Assembly: GCF_900100955.1 (NCBI RefSeq)
Contig: NZ_FNCC01000013.1
Location: 1-64,000 of the forward strand
Reading direction: 5' to 3'
Length of the DNA: 64,000 nt
DNA from: Lentzea fradiae
GTDB taxonomy: Bacteria; Actinomycetota; Actinomycetes; Mycobacteriales; Pseudonocardiaceae
In this document: in pieces, positions 45,044 to 55,017 of the stretch
Layout of the letters: each line of letters begins with the position of its first letter
Position numbering within the stretch: position 1 is the stretch's first letter
Notes under the pieces: generated by a model
Databases searched by the model: none
Told to the model about the DNA's origin: nothing
Seen by the model: only the letters and a program-made list of their open reading frames with translations
Program-made: the position numbers and the translations under genes

Positions 45044-46204
45044 TCACCGGCCGGCGCGACCTCCGTCGGCCTTGGTCGCCCACCACTTGCCGTCGACGCC
45101 CTGCCCGTTGGCGTCACCGCAGACCTCGTCCCCCGCGAACAGGTACTGCGGCCATCCGGCGATGGTGAGCTGCTGCTTGCCGTCCCGGTCGATCGTGCCG
45201 ACCAGCGCGGCGTCCACGCCCTGCACCTGGAAGCCCTCGCTGACGAACACGGGCGGCCACTGCCGGGCGCACTCCTCCGTGCAGGTGCTGGCGGACGGGT
45301 CGGCGGAGTCGTCGTCGAACCGGTAGAGCGTCATGCCGTCCCGGTCGGTGGCGACGACACCGAGGCCCGCGACCGTGGCGCTAGTGAGCGCGATGGCCTG
45401 GTTCTGCTGGGCCTTCTTGCCGTCGACCGCCGTCGCGAACCACTTCGGCACCGTGACGCCCTTGGCCTCACCGGGCTTGGTGTCGTTCTTGAACGTGTAC
45501 TGCGGCCAGTTCGCGACCGTGAGCTGCTTGCGGCCGTCCGCGCGGGTGATGGTGCCGAGCAGGGCCGGGTCGACGCCCTTCACCCGCGGCTGCTCCCCCT
45601 CGACGTAGACGGGCGGCCAGGTTTCGGCGCAACCACCGTCGCAATTGGACACAGAAGGCTGGGCCGTGTCGCCGTCGAACCGGTAGAGCGTGAGGCCCGC
45701 GTTGTTGGTCAGGACCGCGCCGAGACCGGAGATCACGCCCGTGCGGGCGGTGAGCTGGGTGCGTTCGCCCTGCTTCCCGGTGACGAACCACTTGCCCTGC
45801 AAGCCCTGCCCCTTGGTCTCACCGGGCTTCGCGTCCTTGGCGAACCGGTACTGCGGCATGCCGTCGACCGTGAGCTGACGGCTGCCGTCCTCACGCACGA
45901 AGCTGCCGACGAGCCGCTGGTCCACCCCCTCGACCGAGAACCCGTCCGCCTCGACGGTGGCCGGTGGCCAGGTGGCGGCGCACTCACCGTCGCAAGTGGA
46001 CTTGTCCGGTGCGTCGCCGTCGAACCGGTAGAGCGTGAAGCCCTCCGCGTCCGTGACGACCGGCCCGAGGTCCTCGACCTCGGCGATCTTCAGTGCCACA
46101 ACGCTTTCCCGCTGCTGCGCCACCGGCTCGCTCGCGGGTGTCGTCGTGCACGCGGCCAGGGAGACCATCCCCAGTACGACTGCCGCGGCGCTCTTGCGGA
46201 TCAT
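45044..46204 (-). CDS. lipoprotein with three Yx(FWY)xxD-motif repeats
   Basis: In this 386-residue lipoprotein, the signal peptide ends in the lipobox SLAAC (Cys19), so it is anchored on the outer face of the membrane. Three tandem copies of a ~110-residue module follow (about 40-145, 150-260, 265-375). Each has LYRFD, a C-x3-C-A pair before WPP, GVD..L.G, QLT, and a WPQY or MPQY block with an F-x-x-D. This is the secreted-repeat family seen in streptomycete SCO0930-type lipoproteins. Function is unknown; the paired Cys and aromatic residues suggest disulfides or redox/ligand binding. Confidence 0.88.
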   Translation of the reverse strand: MIRKSAAAVVLGMVSLAACTTTPASEPVAQQRESVVALKIAEVEDLGPVVTDAEGFTLYRFDGDAPDKSTCDGECAATWPPATVEADGFSVEGVDQRLVGSFVREDGSRQLTVDGMPQYRFAKDAKPGETKGQGLQGKWFVTGKQGERTQLTARTGVISGLGAVLTNNAGLTLYRFDGDTAQPSVSNCDGGCAETWPPVYVEGEQPRVKGVDPALLGTITRADGRKQLTVANWPQYTFKNDTKPGEAKGVTVPKWFATAVDGKKAQQNQAIALTSATVAGLGVVATDRDGMTLYRFDDDSADPSASTCTEECARQWPPVFVSEGFQVQGVDAALVGTIDRDGKQQLTIAGWPQYLFAGDEVCGDANGQGVDGKWWATKADGGRAGR

Positions 46205-46276
46205 CCCCCACCTCCTGGCTCGTGTCCTCCGACGCCTCCCACACGTACGGCGAGCCAGAACGGTTCAAACGAATTT

Positions 46277-47425
46277 TTAGAACATCGCGCGCTTCAGCGC
46301 GGGCACCGCCGACGCCGTCCTGAGCACCGTCCGGAACAGCGTCCTCACCAGCGGACTTCCGTCCGCGAACTGCTTGGCGGCACGTAGCGAGTCACGCACG
46401 GCGGCGAACCCGTACTCGTACATCTGCTCCTCGTAGGCGCTGATGCCGCCACCCGTGGTCAGTTCGCGCGCGAGCACCCGTGCGTCGCGCAACGCGATGT
46501 TGGCACCGATACCGCGCATCGGTGCCATGGCGTGGATCGCGTCACCGAGCAATGTGACGTTCGTGCTCGGCCAACGGTCGATCGGCTTCGACGACCGGAT
46601 GCGCCACTCGCTGACCGTCTCCGGGTGCGACGACGCGACGATCCGCCGGAGGTCCGGGCTCCACCCGCCGATCCGGCGCAGCACCGCCTCCCGCAGGCTC
46701 CCGCTCAGGTCGAGGTCGTTCGCCGCGAACGCCCACATCAGGTACGGGCGCACGTTGTCGAACAGCAGACCGTCGGTGTCGGTGTACCCGAGCCCGTCGT
46801 GACTGGCGAGGAACATGCCGCACCTGCTCGTCGGGACGACCGTGTTGGCCCGGTCGAGGAGCGCGCGGGGAACCCAGTCGTTCTCGTCCAGGAAGAGCTT
46901 TCCCGCCACCGCCACCACACCGACTTCCTCGGTGCCCGCGTGCGGCAGGTACTGCGCGCGCACGCGAGACCGTATGCCGTCGGCGCCCACGAGCACGTCG
47001 CACTCCGCGGTGCCGCCGTCCTCGAAGTGCAGCGTGATGGCACCGTTTTGCTCGTAGCGCTCGAACTTCTTGCCGAACTGCACGTCCAACCCGTCGAGCA
47101 GCACCTGCCGCAACGTGATCCGACTGGCCGAGTAGTGCTTCTCCTCGTCCTGGTCGAGCACGAGCAAGGGCTTGAGCTGTTCGGTCAGGAAGCCGAACCC
47201 GTTGCCGTCACTGCCCGCTGTCTCCTCGAACCGCGCCCAGTTCGCCGCCGGCAGGCACTCCCGCAACGCGTCCGCACCGTCCTCGTTGATGTGCACCCGG
47301 TAGCCCTGCAGGCGGTCCGTGCGCGAGAGGTCGCGCTCGTACACCGCCACGTCCGCTCCCGCCTTGCGCAACCCGTGCGCCAGGCACAACCCGCCGATTC
47401 CCCCACCCACCACAGCGATTCTCAT
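46277..47425 (-). CDS. FAD-dependent monooxygenase
   Basis: This 382-residue class A flavin hydroxylase has an N-terminal FAD motif VVGGGIGGLCLAHGLRKAG, the DG motif VLVGADGIRSRVRAQY near residue 150, and the second FAD motif VTLLGDAIHAMAPMRGIGAN near 290. Such enzymes hydroxylate aromatic compounds or antibiotics with NAD(P)H. It diverges from a TetR gene with twin operators between them, so it is probably induced by its substrate. ATG 47425 was chosen over the upstream ATG at 47440, because it gives the normal Rossmann start. Confidence 0.92.
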   Translation of the reverse strand: MRIAVVGGGIGGLCLAHGLRKAGADVAVYERDLSRTDRLQGYRVHINEDGADALRECLPAANWARFEETAGSDGNGFGFLTEQLKPLLVLDQDEEKHYSASRITLRQVLLDGLDVQFGKKFERYEQNGAITLHFEDGGTAECDVLVGADGIRSRVRAQYLPHAGTEEVGVVAVAGKLFLDENDWVPRALLDRANTVVPTSRCGMFLASHDGLGYTDTDGLLFDNVRPYLMWAFAANDLDLSGSLREAVLRRIGGWSPDLRRIVASSHPETVSEWRIRSSKPIDRWPSTNVTLLGDAIHAMAPMRGIGANIALRDARVLARELTTGGGISAYEEQMYEYGFAAVRDSLRAAKQFADGSPLVRTLFRTVLRTASAVPALKRAMF

Positions 47426-47436
47426 GCCGCCGAGTT

Positions 47437-47473
47437 TCAACCAATCGGTTGATTAAGTCAACCATCTGGTTGA
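47437..47473. promoter_or_regulatory. twin TetR operators
   Basis: Two palindromes, TCAACCAATCGGTTGA (47437-47452) and TCAACCATCTGGTTGA (47458-47473), have half-sites TCAACC/GGTTGA. Their centres are 21 bp apart, two helical turns. They fill the gap between the monooxygenase start and the TetR gene. Confidence 0.85.
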
Positions 47474-47499
47474 TAAACCTGGTCGGCTACCGTGTGCCG

Positions 47500-48096
47500 G
47501 TGGATCGACGTCGTTCTCCCGATGCCTCCGAACGCAAGCGCGACCCGGAACGCACGCGGGCCCTGCTGCTGGAAGCCGCCGTCGCGGAGTTCGGGGCGAA
47601 GGGCTACGCGGCCACGCGCACGTCGGACATCGCGGCACGGGCGGGCGTGAACAAGCAGCTGATCTCGTACTACTTCGGCGGCAAGGAGGGCCTCTACAAG
47701 GAGGTCGCGACGAGCTGGCACGACTCGGCCGCCGAGATGGCGGACACCGGGCAGCCGCTCGAGAAGGTGCTGGCGGGGTTCGTGCACACCACCCTCACCG
47801 ACCACGGCCGGCTGTGGGCGTGGTCGAACCTGGCCGGCGACAGCCCGCCCACCGACGAGGCGTTCCTGCGCACCCAGGTCGACCTGCTGCGCGAGCGCCA
47901 GGACGCGGGCGAGCTCCCGGCCGACCTCGACCCCGGCTTCCTGCTGCTGGCGCTGATGGCCGCGGCGGCCGCACCGCTGACCCTGCGCCACACCGCCCGC
48001 CAGATCACCGGCGAGGACCCGGCCACACCCGAGTTCGCGACGAGGTACGCCGAGCAGCTCGCCGCGCTGGTGCGGCACCTGTCGGGAAGTGACTGA
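47500..48096 (+). CDS. TetR-family transcriptional regulator
   Basis: In this 198-residue protein, the N-terminal HTH (about 15-60) reads ALLLEAAVAEFGAKGYAATR then IAARAGVNKQLISYYFGGKE, a clear TetR signature. The C-terminal ligand domain is helical and ends LAALVRHLSGSD. It probably represses the divergent monooxygenase gene and itself through the adjacent twin palindromes. GTG 47500 was chosen; GTG 47494 is equally possible. It converges with the SRPBCC gene. Confidence 0.93.
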   Translation: MDRRRSPDASERKRDPERTRALLLEAAVAEFGAKGYAATRTSDIAARAGVNKQLISYYFGGKEGLYKEVATSWHDSAAEMADTGQPLEKVLAGFVHTTLTDHGRLWAWSNLAGDSPPTDEAFLRTQVDLLRERQDAGELPADLDPGFLLLALMAAAAAPLTLRHTARQITGEDPATPEFATRYAEQLAALVRHLSGSD

Positions 48097-48117
48097 GCGC
48101 GAGATCGGCGCGGCGGA

Positions 48118-48597
48118 CTAGGAGTCGCGCCGGCGGACCGGCCTCTCCTCCAGCGCCTGCTTGAGGCCCTTGAACCCGCCGCGCATCATCAGGTCGTGGT
48201 TGCCGCGGAAGAACGGCTTGGCGATCAGCGCCAGCCGCCGCAGCAGGGCCTTGTTGACGACGACCTCCTGGTCGAACATCAGGTCGGTCCCGCCGTCCCT
48301 GCCGATGATCTCCCAGGTCGCGACCCCTTCGATGTCACCGGACAACGACGCGCGCAGCAACCCCGCCTGCTGGTTGCGGATGCTGCGGCGGACCTGGATC
48401 ACCAGGTCGAACGGCAGGAACGAACGGCAGCGGAGCTCACCGGTCTCGTCGTCGATCCTGGTGGCCGAACGGATCTCCCGCCACCAGCTCGGGTAGTTCG
48501 CGAGGTCGGACAGCACCTCGTACACAGCGCATGGAGACGCGTCGACGTGCCACACGCTGTGGAAGCGATAGCGGTTGAGTGACACGGCGACCATCAT
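48118..48597 (-). CDS. SRPBCC (START/Bet v1-like) family protein
   Basis: In this 159-residue protein, YRFHSVWHVDASPCAVYEVL followed by LANYPSWWREI is the classic start of polyketide-cyclase/dehydrase-like SRPBCC proteins, which bind hydrophobic ligands. ATWEIIGRDGGTDLMFDQEV and the long C-terminal helix (MMRGGFKGLKQALEE) complete the fold. The ligand is unknown. GTG 48585 (VSLNRYRF) is an alternative start. A palindrome lies just upstream. Confidence 0.85.
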   Translation of the reverse strand: MMVAVSLNRYRFHSVWHVDASPCAVYEVLSDLANYPSWWREIRSATRIDDETGELRCRSFLPFDLVIQVRRSIRNQQAGLLRASLSGDIEGVATWEIIGRDGGTDLMFDQEVVVNKALLRRLALIAKPFFRGNHDLMMRGGFKGLKQALEERPVRRRDS

Positions 48598-48603
48598 CCC
48601 GGA

Positions 48604-48619
48604 TCACTCGTCCGAGTGA
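48604..48619. promoter_or_regulatory. palindrome upstream of the SRPBCC gene
   Basis: TCACTCG (48604-48610), TC, CGAGTGA (48613-48619) is a perfect 7+2+7 inverted repeat, 7 bp upstream of the first ATG. It could be an operator; no linked regulator is obvious. Confidence 0.45.
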
Positions 48620-48671
48620 CAGGCACTCGACAGAATTCACAGACCACAGCGAATGACACATCGGTTGTACT

Positions 48672-48708
48672 GCGGCTCTAGTGGAAATCGAGCGTCCCAC
48701 TAGGCCGC
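48672..48708 (-). terminator. probable terminator of the uvrA operon
   Basis: GCGGCTCTAGTGG (48672-48684) pairs with CCACTAGGCCGC (48697-48708), a 12-bp stem with one bulged base. It lies just past the small gene that follows uvrA. Confidence 0.6.
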
Positions 48709-48714
48709 GGGTGT

Positions 48715-48896
48715 TCACTTGGCGGTGAGCTGAGGAAACCGTTCCAGGGTCCGCAACCAACCGACAGCCGCGACGCGGCGGAGTGCCTGCTCCGACGAGT
48801 CGAGCACCTCTGCGAGGCTGAAGGGGTACACCGCGGGCTCGCCGCGCGACGCCTGGAGGGCGCGCTCGCGGTGGGCCAGCGCATCGAGTGGGATCA

Positions 48897-48900
<4 letters not shown>
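48715..48900 (-). CDS. 61-aa protein coupled to uvrA, function unknown
   Basis: This small protein (..[20 protein letters not shown].., ending [10 protein letters not shown]) starts at a GTG (48900) that overlaps the uvrA stop as GTGA; the next codon is ATG. It ends shortly before a terminator hairpin. The coupling to uvrA and plausible codon use argue that it is translated. It is soluble and mostly helical and I recognise no family. A link to nucleotide-excision repair is possible from position only. Confidence 0.55.
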
Positions 48901-51776
<2,876 letters not shown>

Positions 51777-51823
51777 TGGGGTCCCTTCGGGTGTGATCGG
51801 CGGGTCACTCACGCCACACTCTT

Positions 51824-51839
51824 CCGAACAAGCGTTCGA
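51824..51839. promoter_or_regulatory. LexA/SOS box upstream of uvrA
   Basis: CCGAAC AAGC GTTCGA (51824-51839) differs in one base from the actinobacterial SOS consensus TCGAAC-N4-GTTCGA. It lies 47 bp upstream of the uvrA GTG and 164 bp upstream of the divergent gene. It implies LexA-controlled induction of uvrA by DNA damage. Confidence 0.8.
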
Positions 51840-52003
51840 AGCGTACTAGCACCGGCACGGAGATGGCGACCGACCCGCCACCCATGCTAGGTGCCTCCAC
51901 CGACAAAAACGGATCGGAGCGCTTCCGCATTCCCCTGAGCAGGCTCAACTCACTAGGCTGGGTCCTTCGATCAGGGCCTCAACGTCGGGGAGAGGCAGCA
52001 CAC

Positions 52004-52756
52004 ATGACCTACACGCCGTCCACGCAGCACACGTCCGTGCCCTCGCCGCGAGGTGTGCCCGACCGGCACATCGACGCCGTCCGGCAGGCGACGGACGTGC
52101 TGTACGAGGTCGTCGAGGAGCTGGACGAGTCCGCCGTGCGGGGCGACAGCCTGCTTCCCGGCTGGTCCCGCGGGCACGTCATCACCCACCTCGCGCGCAA
52201 CGCCGACGCGCTGGTGAACCTGCTCACCTGGGCGCGGACCGGGGTCGAGCACCAGGCGTACACCTCGCGGACCGACCGCGACGCGGACATCGAGGAGGGC
52301 GCCCACCGGCTCCTCCAGGTGATCAGGGCGGACCTGGACTCGGCCTGCCAGCGGTTCGACACCGCGTGCCGCGAGCTGCCCGCCCACGCCTGGCGCGCCG
52401 AGGTCTCGGCCCCGAAGGGCCAGCCGATCCCGGCGGCCAAGGTGCCGCTGCTGCGGCTGCGCGAGATCTGGATCCACCTCATCGACCTGGACGCGGGCAT
52501 CGGCTTCGACGACCTGCCCGCGGACTTCGTGCGGGAGTTCCTCGACGACGCCGTCGAGCAGTTCGCGGGCAGGGTCGACCCGTTCGCCATCGAGGTGACC
52601 CTGCCCGACGGGACTCAGCGCGGCTGGACCGTGAACGGCCCGGACAGCCGCGGCTCGGTGAGCGGGTCCGCGAGCGCCGTGCTCGGCTGGCTGACCGGCA
52701 GGACCGACGGTTCCGGGCTGCGCGGCGAGCTGCCGGAGCTGCCCGACTGGATCTGA
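52004..52756 (+). CDS. maleylpyruvate isomerase-family (DinB-like metalloenzyme) protein
   Basis: In this 250-residue protein, the mycothiol-dependent maleylpyruvate isomerase N-terminal four-helix domain (SLLPGWSRGHVITHLARNAD, with metal-ligand His in RGHVITH and later REIWIHLIDLD) is followed by a small C-terminal domain. Members use mycothiol, the actinobacterial thiol, as cofactor. ATG 52004 has GGGGAGAGG upstream. Its last 142 bp overlap, in antisense, the acyltransferase gene. The true substrate is unknown. Confidence 0.88.
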   Translation: MTYTPSTQHTSVPSPRGVPDRHIDAVRQATDVLYEVVEELDESAVRGDSLLPGWSRGHVITHLARNADALVNLLTWARTGVEHQAYTSRTDRDADIEEGAHRLLQVIRADLDSACQRFDTACRELPAHAWRAEVSAPKGQPIPAAKVPLLRLREIWIHLIDLDAGIGFDDLPADFVREFLDDAVEQFAGRVDPFAIEVTLPDGTQRGWTVNGPDSRGSVSGSASAVLGWLTGRTDGSGLRGELPELPDWI

Positions 52757-53763
52757 GTCAGCAGCCGGTACGCGGGCCGTTCGACGAACTTCGTCATCGC
52801 CCAGCCCAGCACCAGCGCCGAGGTGAGGAACGCCACCAGCAGCCACCAGGAACCGAACCCGGCGGCGCTGACGCGGTCCATCACCACGGTGCCGATCTGC
52901 TGGTGCACCAGGTACACCCCGTAGGAGATGCCGGCCAGCCAGGTCACCGGCCTGGCGACCGGCTTGAAGTACACCCAGTCGGGGCCCGCGGCCGCCGCGC
53001 ACACGAGGAGCAACAAGAAACCGAACCCGACCGTGGACCCGTACTCGGTCGTGTGAACCGCCTGCGCGAAGAGCGTCGCGAAGAGCAACCCGATCAGCTG
53101 CGGGGTCCCCAGCCTGTCCTTGTGCCACAACCAGATCGCGATGCCGGCGGCGAACAGCTGCGCCCGGTGCATCGCGAACCCGTTGTAGACCGCGAAGAGC
53201 GTCTCCGAGTGGTCCAGCAACGGCCGCAGCAGCAACGGCGTGAGCACCAACGCCCACAGGAACACCCGCAGTTTCGTCCCCCTGAGGACCTTCACGAGTG
53301 CCGCGGCCGCGATGAACGCCACGATCTGCACCGGGATCGTCCAGTACGCGAAGTCGACGATGTTGACGTCCGGGAACCACTGGTTGAGCAGCAGCAGGTT
53401 GTAGACGACGTCCCTGACGTCGAGCTGGTTCCACCCCTCCGGCGCGATCCAGCGCTGCACGGCGTAGGTGAGCACCACGGCCGCCATGTACGCGGGCAGC
53501 AAACGTGCCATCCGCCTCCACAGGAACTGGCCCGGTCTACCGCTGTTCAGCGTCGCGCAGGCGAAGAACGCCGAAACGACCATCAGGGTGCTCGCGCCCA
53601 TCGACATCGGGAAGGTGAACGGCAGCGACCCCAGGTGCGGGTGGCTGCTGACACTCGTGAGCGTGCCGTGGTGGAGCAACACGCACCCGATGGCGACGAC
53701 GCGCAGGACGTCCCAGCTGACCTTGCGGGCAGACCTGGGCTTTTCTGTTTGCGCTGAGATCAC
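52615..53763 (-). CDS. acyltransferase family 3 membrane protein
   Basis: This protein of about 382 residues has roughly ten transmembrane segments. The N-terminal block VSWDVLRVVAIGCVLLHHGT contains the conserved His pair of acyltransferase-3 enzymes (OafA-like), and RMARLLPAYMAAVVLTY follows the family arrangement. It probably O-acylates a glycan or lipid. The last ~48 residues are Ser/Pro-rich low complexity (SGSSGSSPRSPEPSVLPVSQ) encoded antisense to the isomerase-family gene, as if the original stop had been lost. The start is uncertain; GTG 53763 was chosen because the frame upstream (to a TTG at 53856) has no conserved features. Confidence 0.85.
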   Translation of the reverse strand: MISAQTEKPRSARKVSWDVLRVVAIGCVLLHHGTLTSVSSHPHLGSLPFTFPMSMGASTLMVVSAFFACATLNSGRPGQFLWRRMARLLPAYMAAVVLTYAVQRWIAPEGWNQLDVRDVVYNLLLLNQWFPDVNIVDFAYWTIPVQIVAFIAAAALVKVLRGTKLRVFLWALVLTPLLLRPLLDHSETLFAVYNGFAMHRAQLFAAGIAIWLWHKDRLGTPQLIGLLFATLFAQAVHTTEYGSTVGFGFLLLLVCAAAAGPDWVYFKPVARPVTWLAGISYGVYLVHQQIGTVVMDRVSAAGFGSWWLLVAFLTSALVLGWAMTKFVERPAYRLLTQIQSGSSGSSPRSPEPSVLPVSQPSTALADPLTEPRLSGPFTVQPR

Positions 53764-53903
53764 GATTAGGCAGGGGCTCTCGTCTTCGGTGCTGACTGCG
53801 TACGCACGGATCGAGGCTCGATCCTTCCTTACACTATGAGTGAGACCTGTATGCAACCTGAAGGTGTGCGTGCCGCCGCACGGACCGACTACCGTCTGCC
53901 ACC

Positions 53904-54581
53904 GTGGACGTACTCGAGAACTACACCGGTCACGTCGAGCCGGGCGGCCCCGCGGCCCGCCGCACCCTGGCCGCGCTGACCATCACGAAGGTCTCCGTCG
54001 GACCGATGGACAACAACGCCTACCTGCTGGTCTGCCGTTCCACCAACGAGGCGCTGCTCATCGACGCGGCCAACGACCACGACCGCCTCTCCGACCTCCT
54101 CGGCCACACCAGCACCCGTCCGCAGCTGCGCACGATCGTCACCACCCACCAGCACGCGGACCACTGGCAGGCACTGGGAGCCCTCGCCGGCTCCCAAGGA
54201 GCGAACACAGTCGCCCACGAACTGGACGCCGCCGTCCTCCCCGTCCCGCCCGACACCCTCGTCGAGCACGGCGACACCATCACGGTGGGCGAGGTCCCGC
54301 TCTCGATCATCCACCTGCGCGGCCACACGCCGGGCTCCATCGCCGTGCTCTACGACGACCCGGACGGCCACCCGCACCTGTTCACCGGCGACTCCCTGTT
54401 CCCCGGTGGCGTGGGCAAGACCACGTCCCCGGACAACTTCGCGTCCCTGATCAACGACGTCGAGGACCGGCTGTTCGCGGTGCTGCCCGACGACACGTGG
54501 TTCTACCCCGGCCACGGCGACGACTCGACGCTCGGCAAGGAACGCCCGTCGCTCGCGGAGTGGCGCGCACGCGGCTGGTAA
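53904..54581 (+). CDS. MBL-fold metallohydrolase (glyoxalase II-like)
   Basis: This 225-residue metallo-beta-lactamase-fold hydrolase has the metal motif THQHADHW (HxHxDH) near residue 93, HLRGHTPGSIAVL near 140, FTGDSLFPGGVGKT near 162 and PGHGDDSTLG near the C-terminus. GTG start at 53904. The last 40 codons are duplicated at 56297-56417, where the native terminator also lies, so the present 3' end may have been supplied by an inserted element. Confidence 0.93.
   Translation: MDVLENYTGHVEPGGPAARRTLAALTITKVSVGPMDNNAYLLVCRSTNEALLIDAANDHDRLSDLLGHTSTRPQLRTIVTTHQHADHWQALGALAGSQGANTVAHELDAAVLPVPPDTLVEHGDTITVGEVPLSIIHLRGHTPGSIAVLYDDPDGHPHLFTGDSLFPGGVGKTTSPDNFASLINDVEDRLFAVLPDDTWFYPGHGDDSTLGKERPSLAEWRARGW
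54461..54581 (+). repeat. 121-bp direct repeat, left copy (3' end of the MBL gene)
   Basis: Bases 54461-54581 match 56297-56417 with 4 differences in 121 (C to G, G to T, G to A, and TAA versus TGA stop). Sequence left of both copies is unrelated except for 1-2 bases. The pair flanks the ATPase gene and the iteron-like array, as attachment-site repeats flank an island. Confidence 0.9.
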
Positions 54582-54595
54582 CACATGTGCGTTAT

Positions 54596-54650
54596 GACCA
54601 CCTTCAGCAATTGAACGTGAACGACGAAGTCGAACGCGGCGAAGGTGGTC
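54596..54650. repeat. inverted repeat after the MBL gene
   Basis: GACCACCTTC (54596-54605) and GAAGGTGGTC (54641-54650) are exact inverted copies 35 bp apart. They could act as a weak terminator or recombination or protein-binding sites. The left arm carries TGACCAC, also the core of the downstream direct repeats. Confidence 0.5.
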
Positions 54651-54907
54651 TTAGCGCCGTTCGTGCATGACCGTGCGACGCAGCTGAGCCGTACCGTAGG
54701 CCGCGACTGCTGTTACACCTGAGACCAGTGTTCTTATGTTGAATCTCAAGACACCTGAATGGGGCAGTCAGAGGATTCGACTGGTCGTACGGTGCCATCG
54801 CGCAGACAAGTGAGTTGCAGACATCTTCAACTCCCCAACTCACCGAGCGGAGGGGCCAACCGGAAGGCTGGGCGCCTGCTTGGCGAAAGGTTCCACAGAA
54901 CTGGCGT

Positions 54908-54988
54908 CCAGACCGCCATCACCATGACGTCCAGATGACCACACGGATACCGACCAGATGACCACTCTTACCCTGGCCAGATGACCAC
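54908..54988 (+). repeat. iteron-like direct repeats with a 23-bp period
   Basis: CCAGATGACCAC occurs three times without change at 54931-54942, 54954-54965 and 54977-54988, exactly 23 bp apart. A degenerate copy (CCAGACCGCCAT, 8 of 12) lies in register at 54908. The array ends 29 bp before the ATPase start. Such spacing suggests cooperative binding of one protein, as at iterons or tandem operators. Confidence 0.8.
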
Positions 54989-55017
54989 TGATCTTGCTTG
55001 TACGGCACACTGGATCC

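Larger units (their letters stand above)
54582..55017. other. 436-bp non-coding segment of the inserted region
   Basis: The segment between the MBL gene and the ATPase gene is visibly less GC-rich than its surroundings. It holds a 10-bp inverted repeat near its left end and the 23-bp-periodic direct repeats near its right end. A 79-codon frame on the minus strand has no coding character and was not called. Confidence 0.6.

Noticed and set aside
48437-48760. 107-codon minus-strand frame between the SRPBCC gene and uvrA
   Set aside because: It overlaps the SRPBCC gene in another frame and covers the uvrA terminator.
54604-54843. 79-codon minus-strand frame in the inserted region
   Set aside because: Composition is unlike a protein gene (no third-position GC bias, many Ser/Cys), there is no ribosome-binding site, and it spans the inverted-repeat arm.
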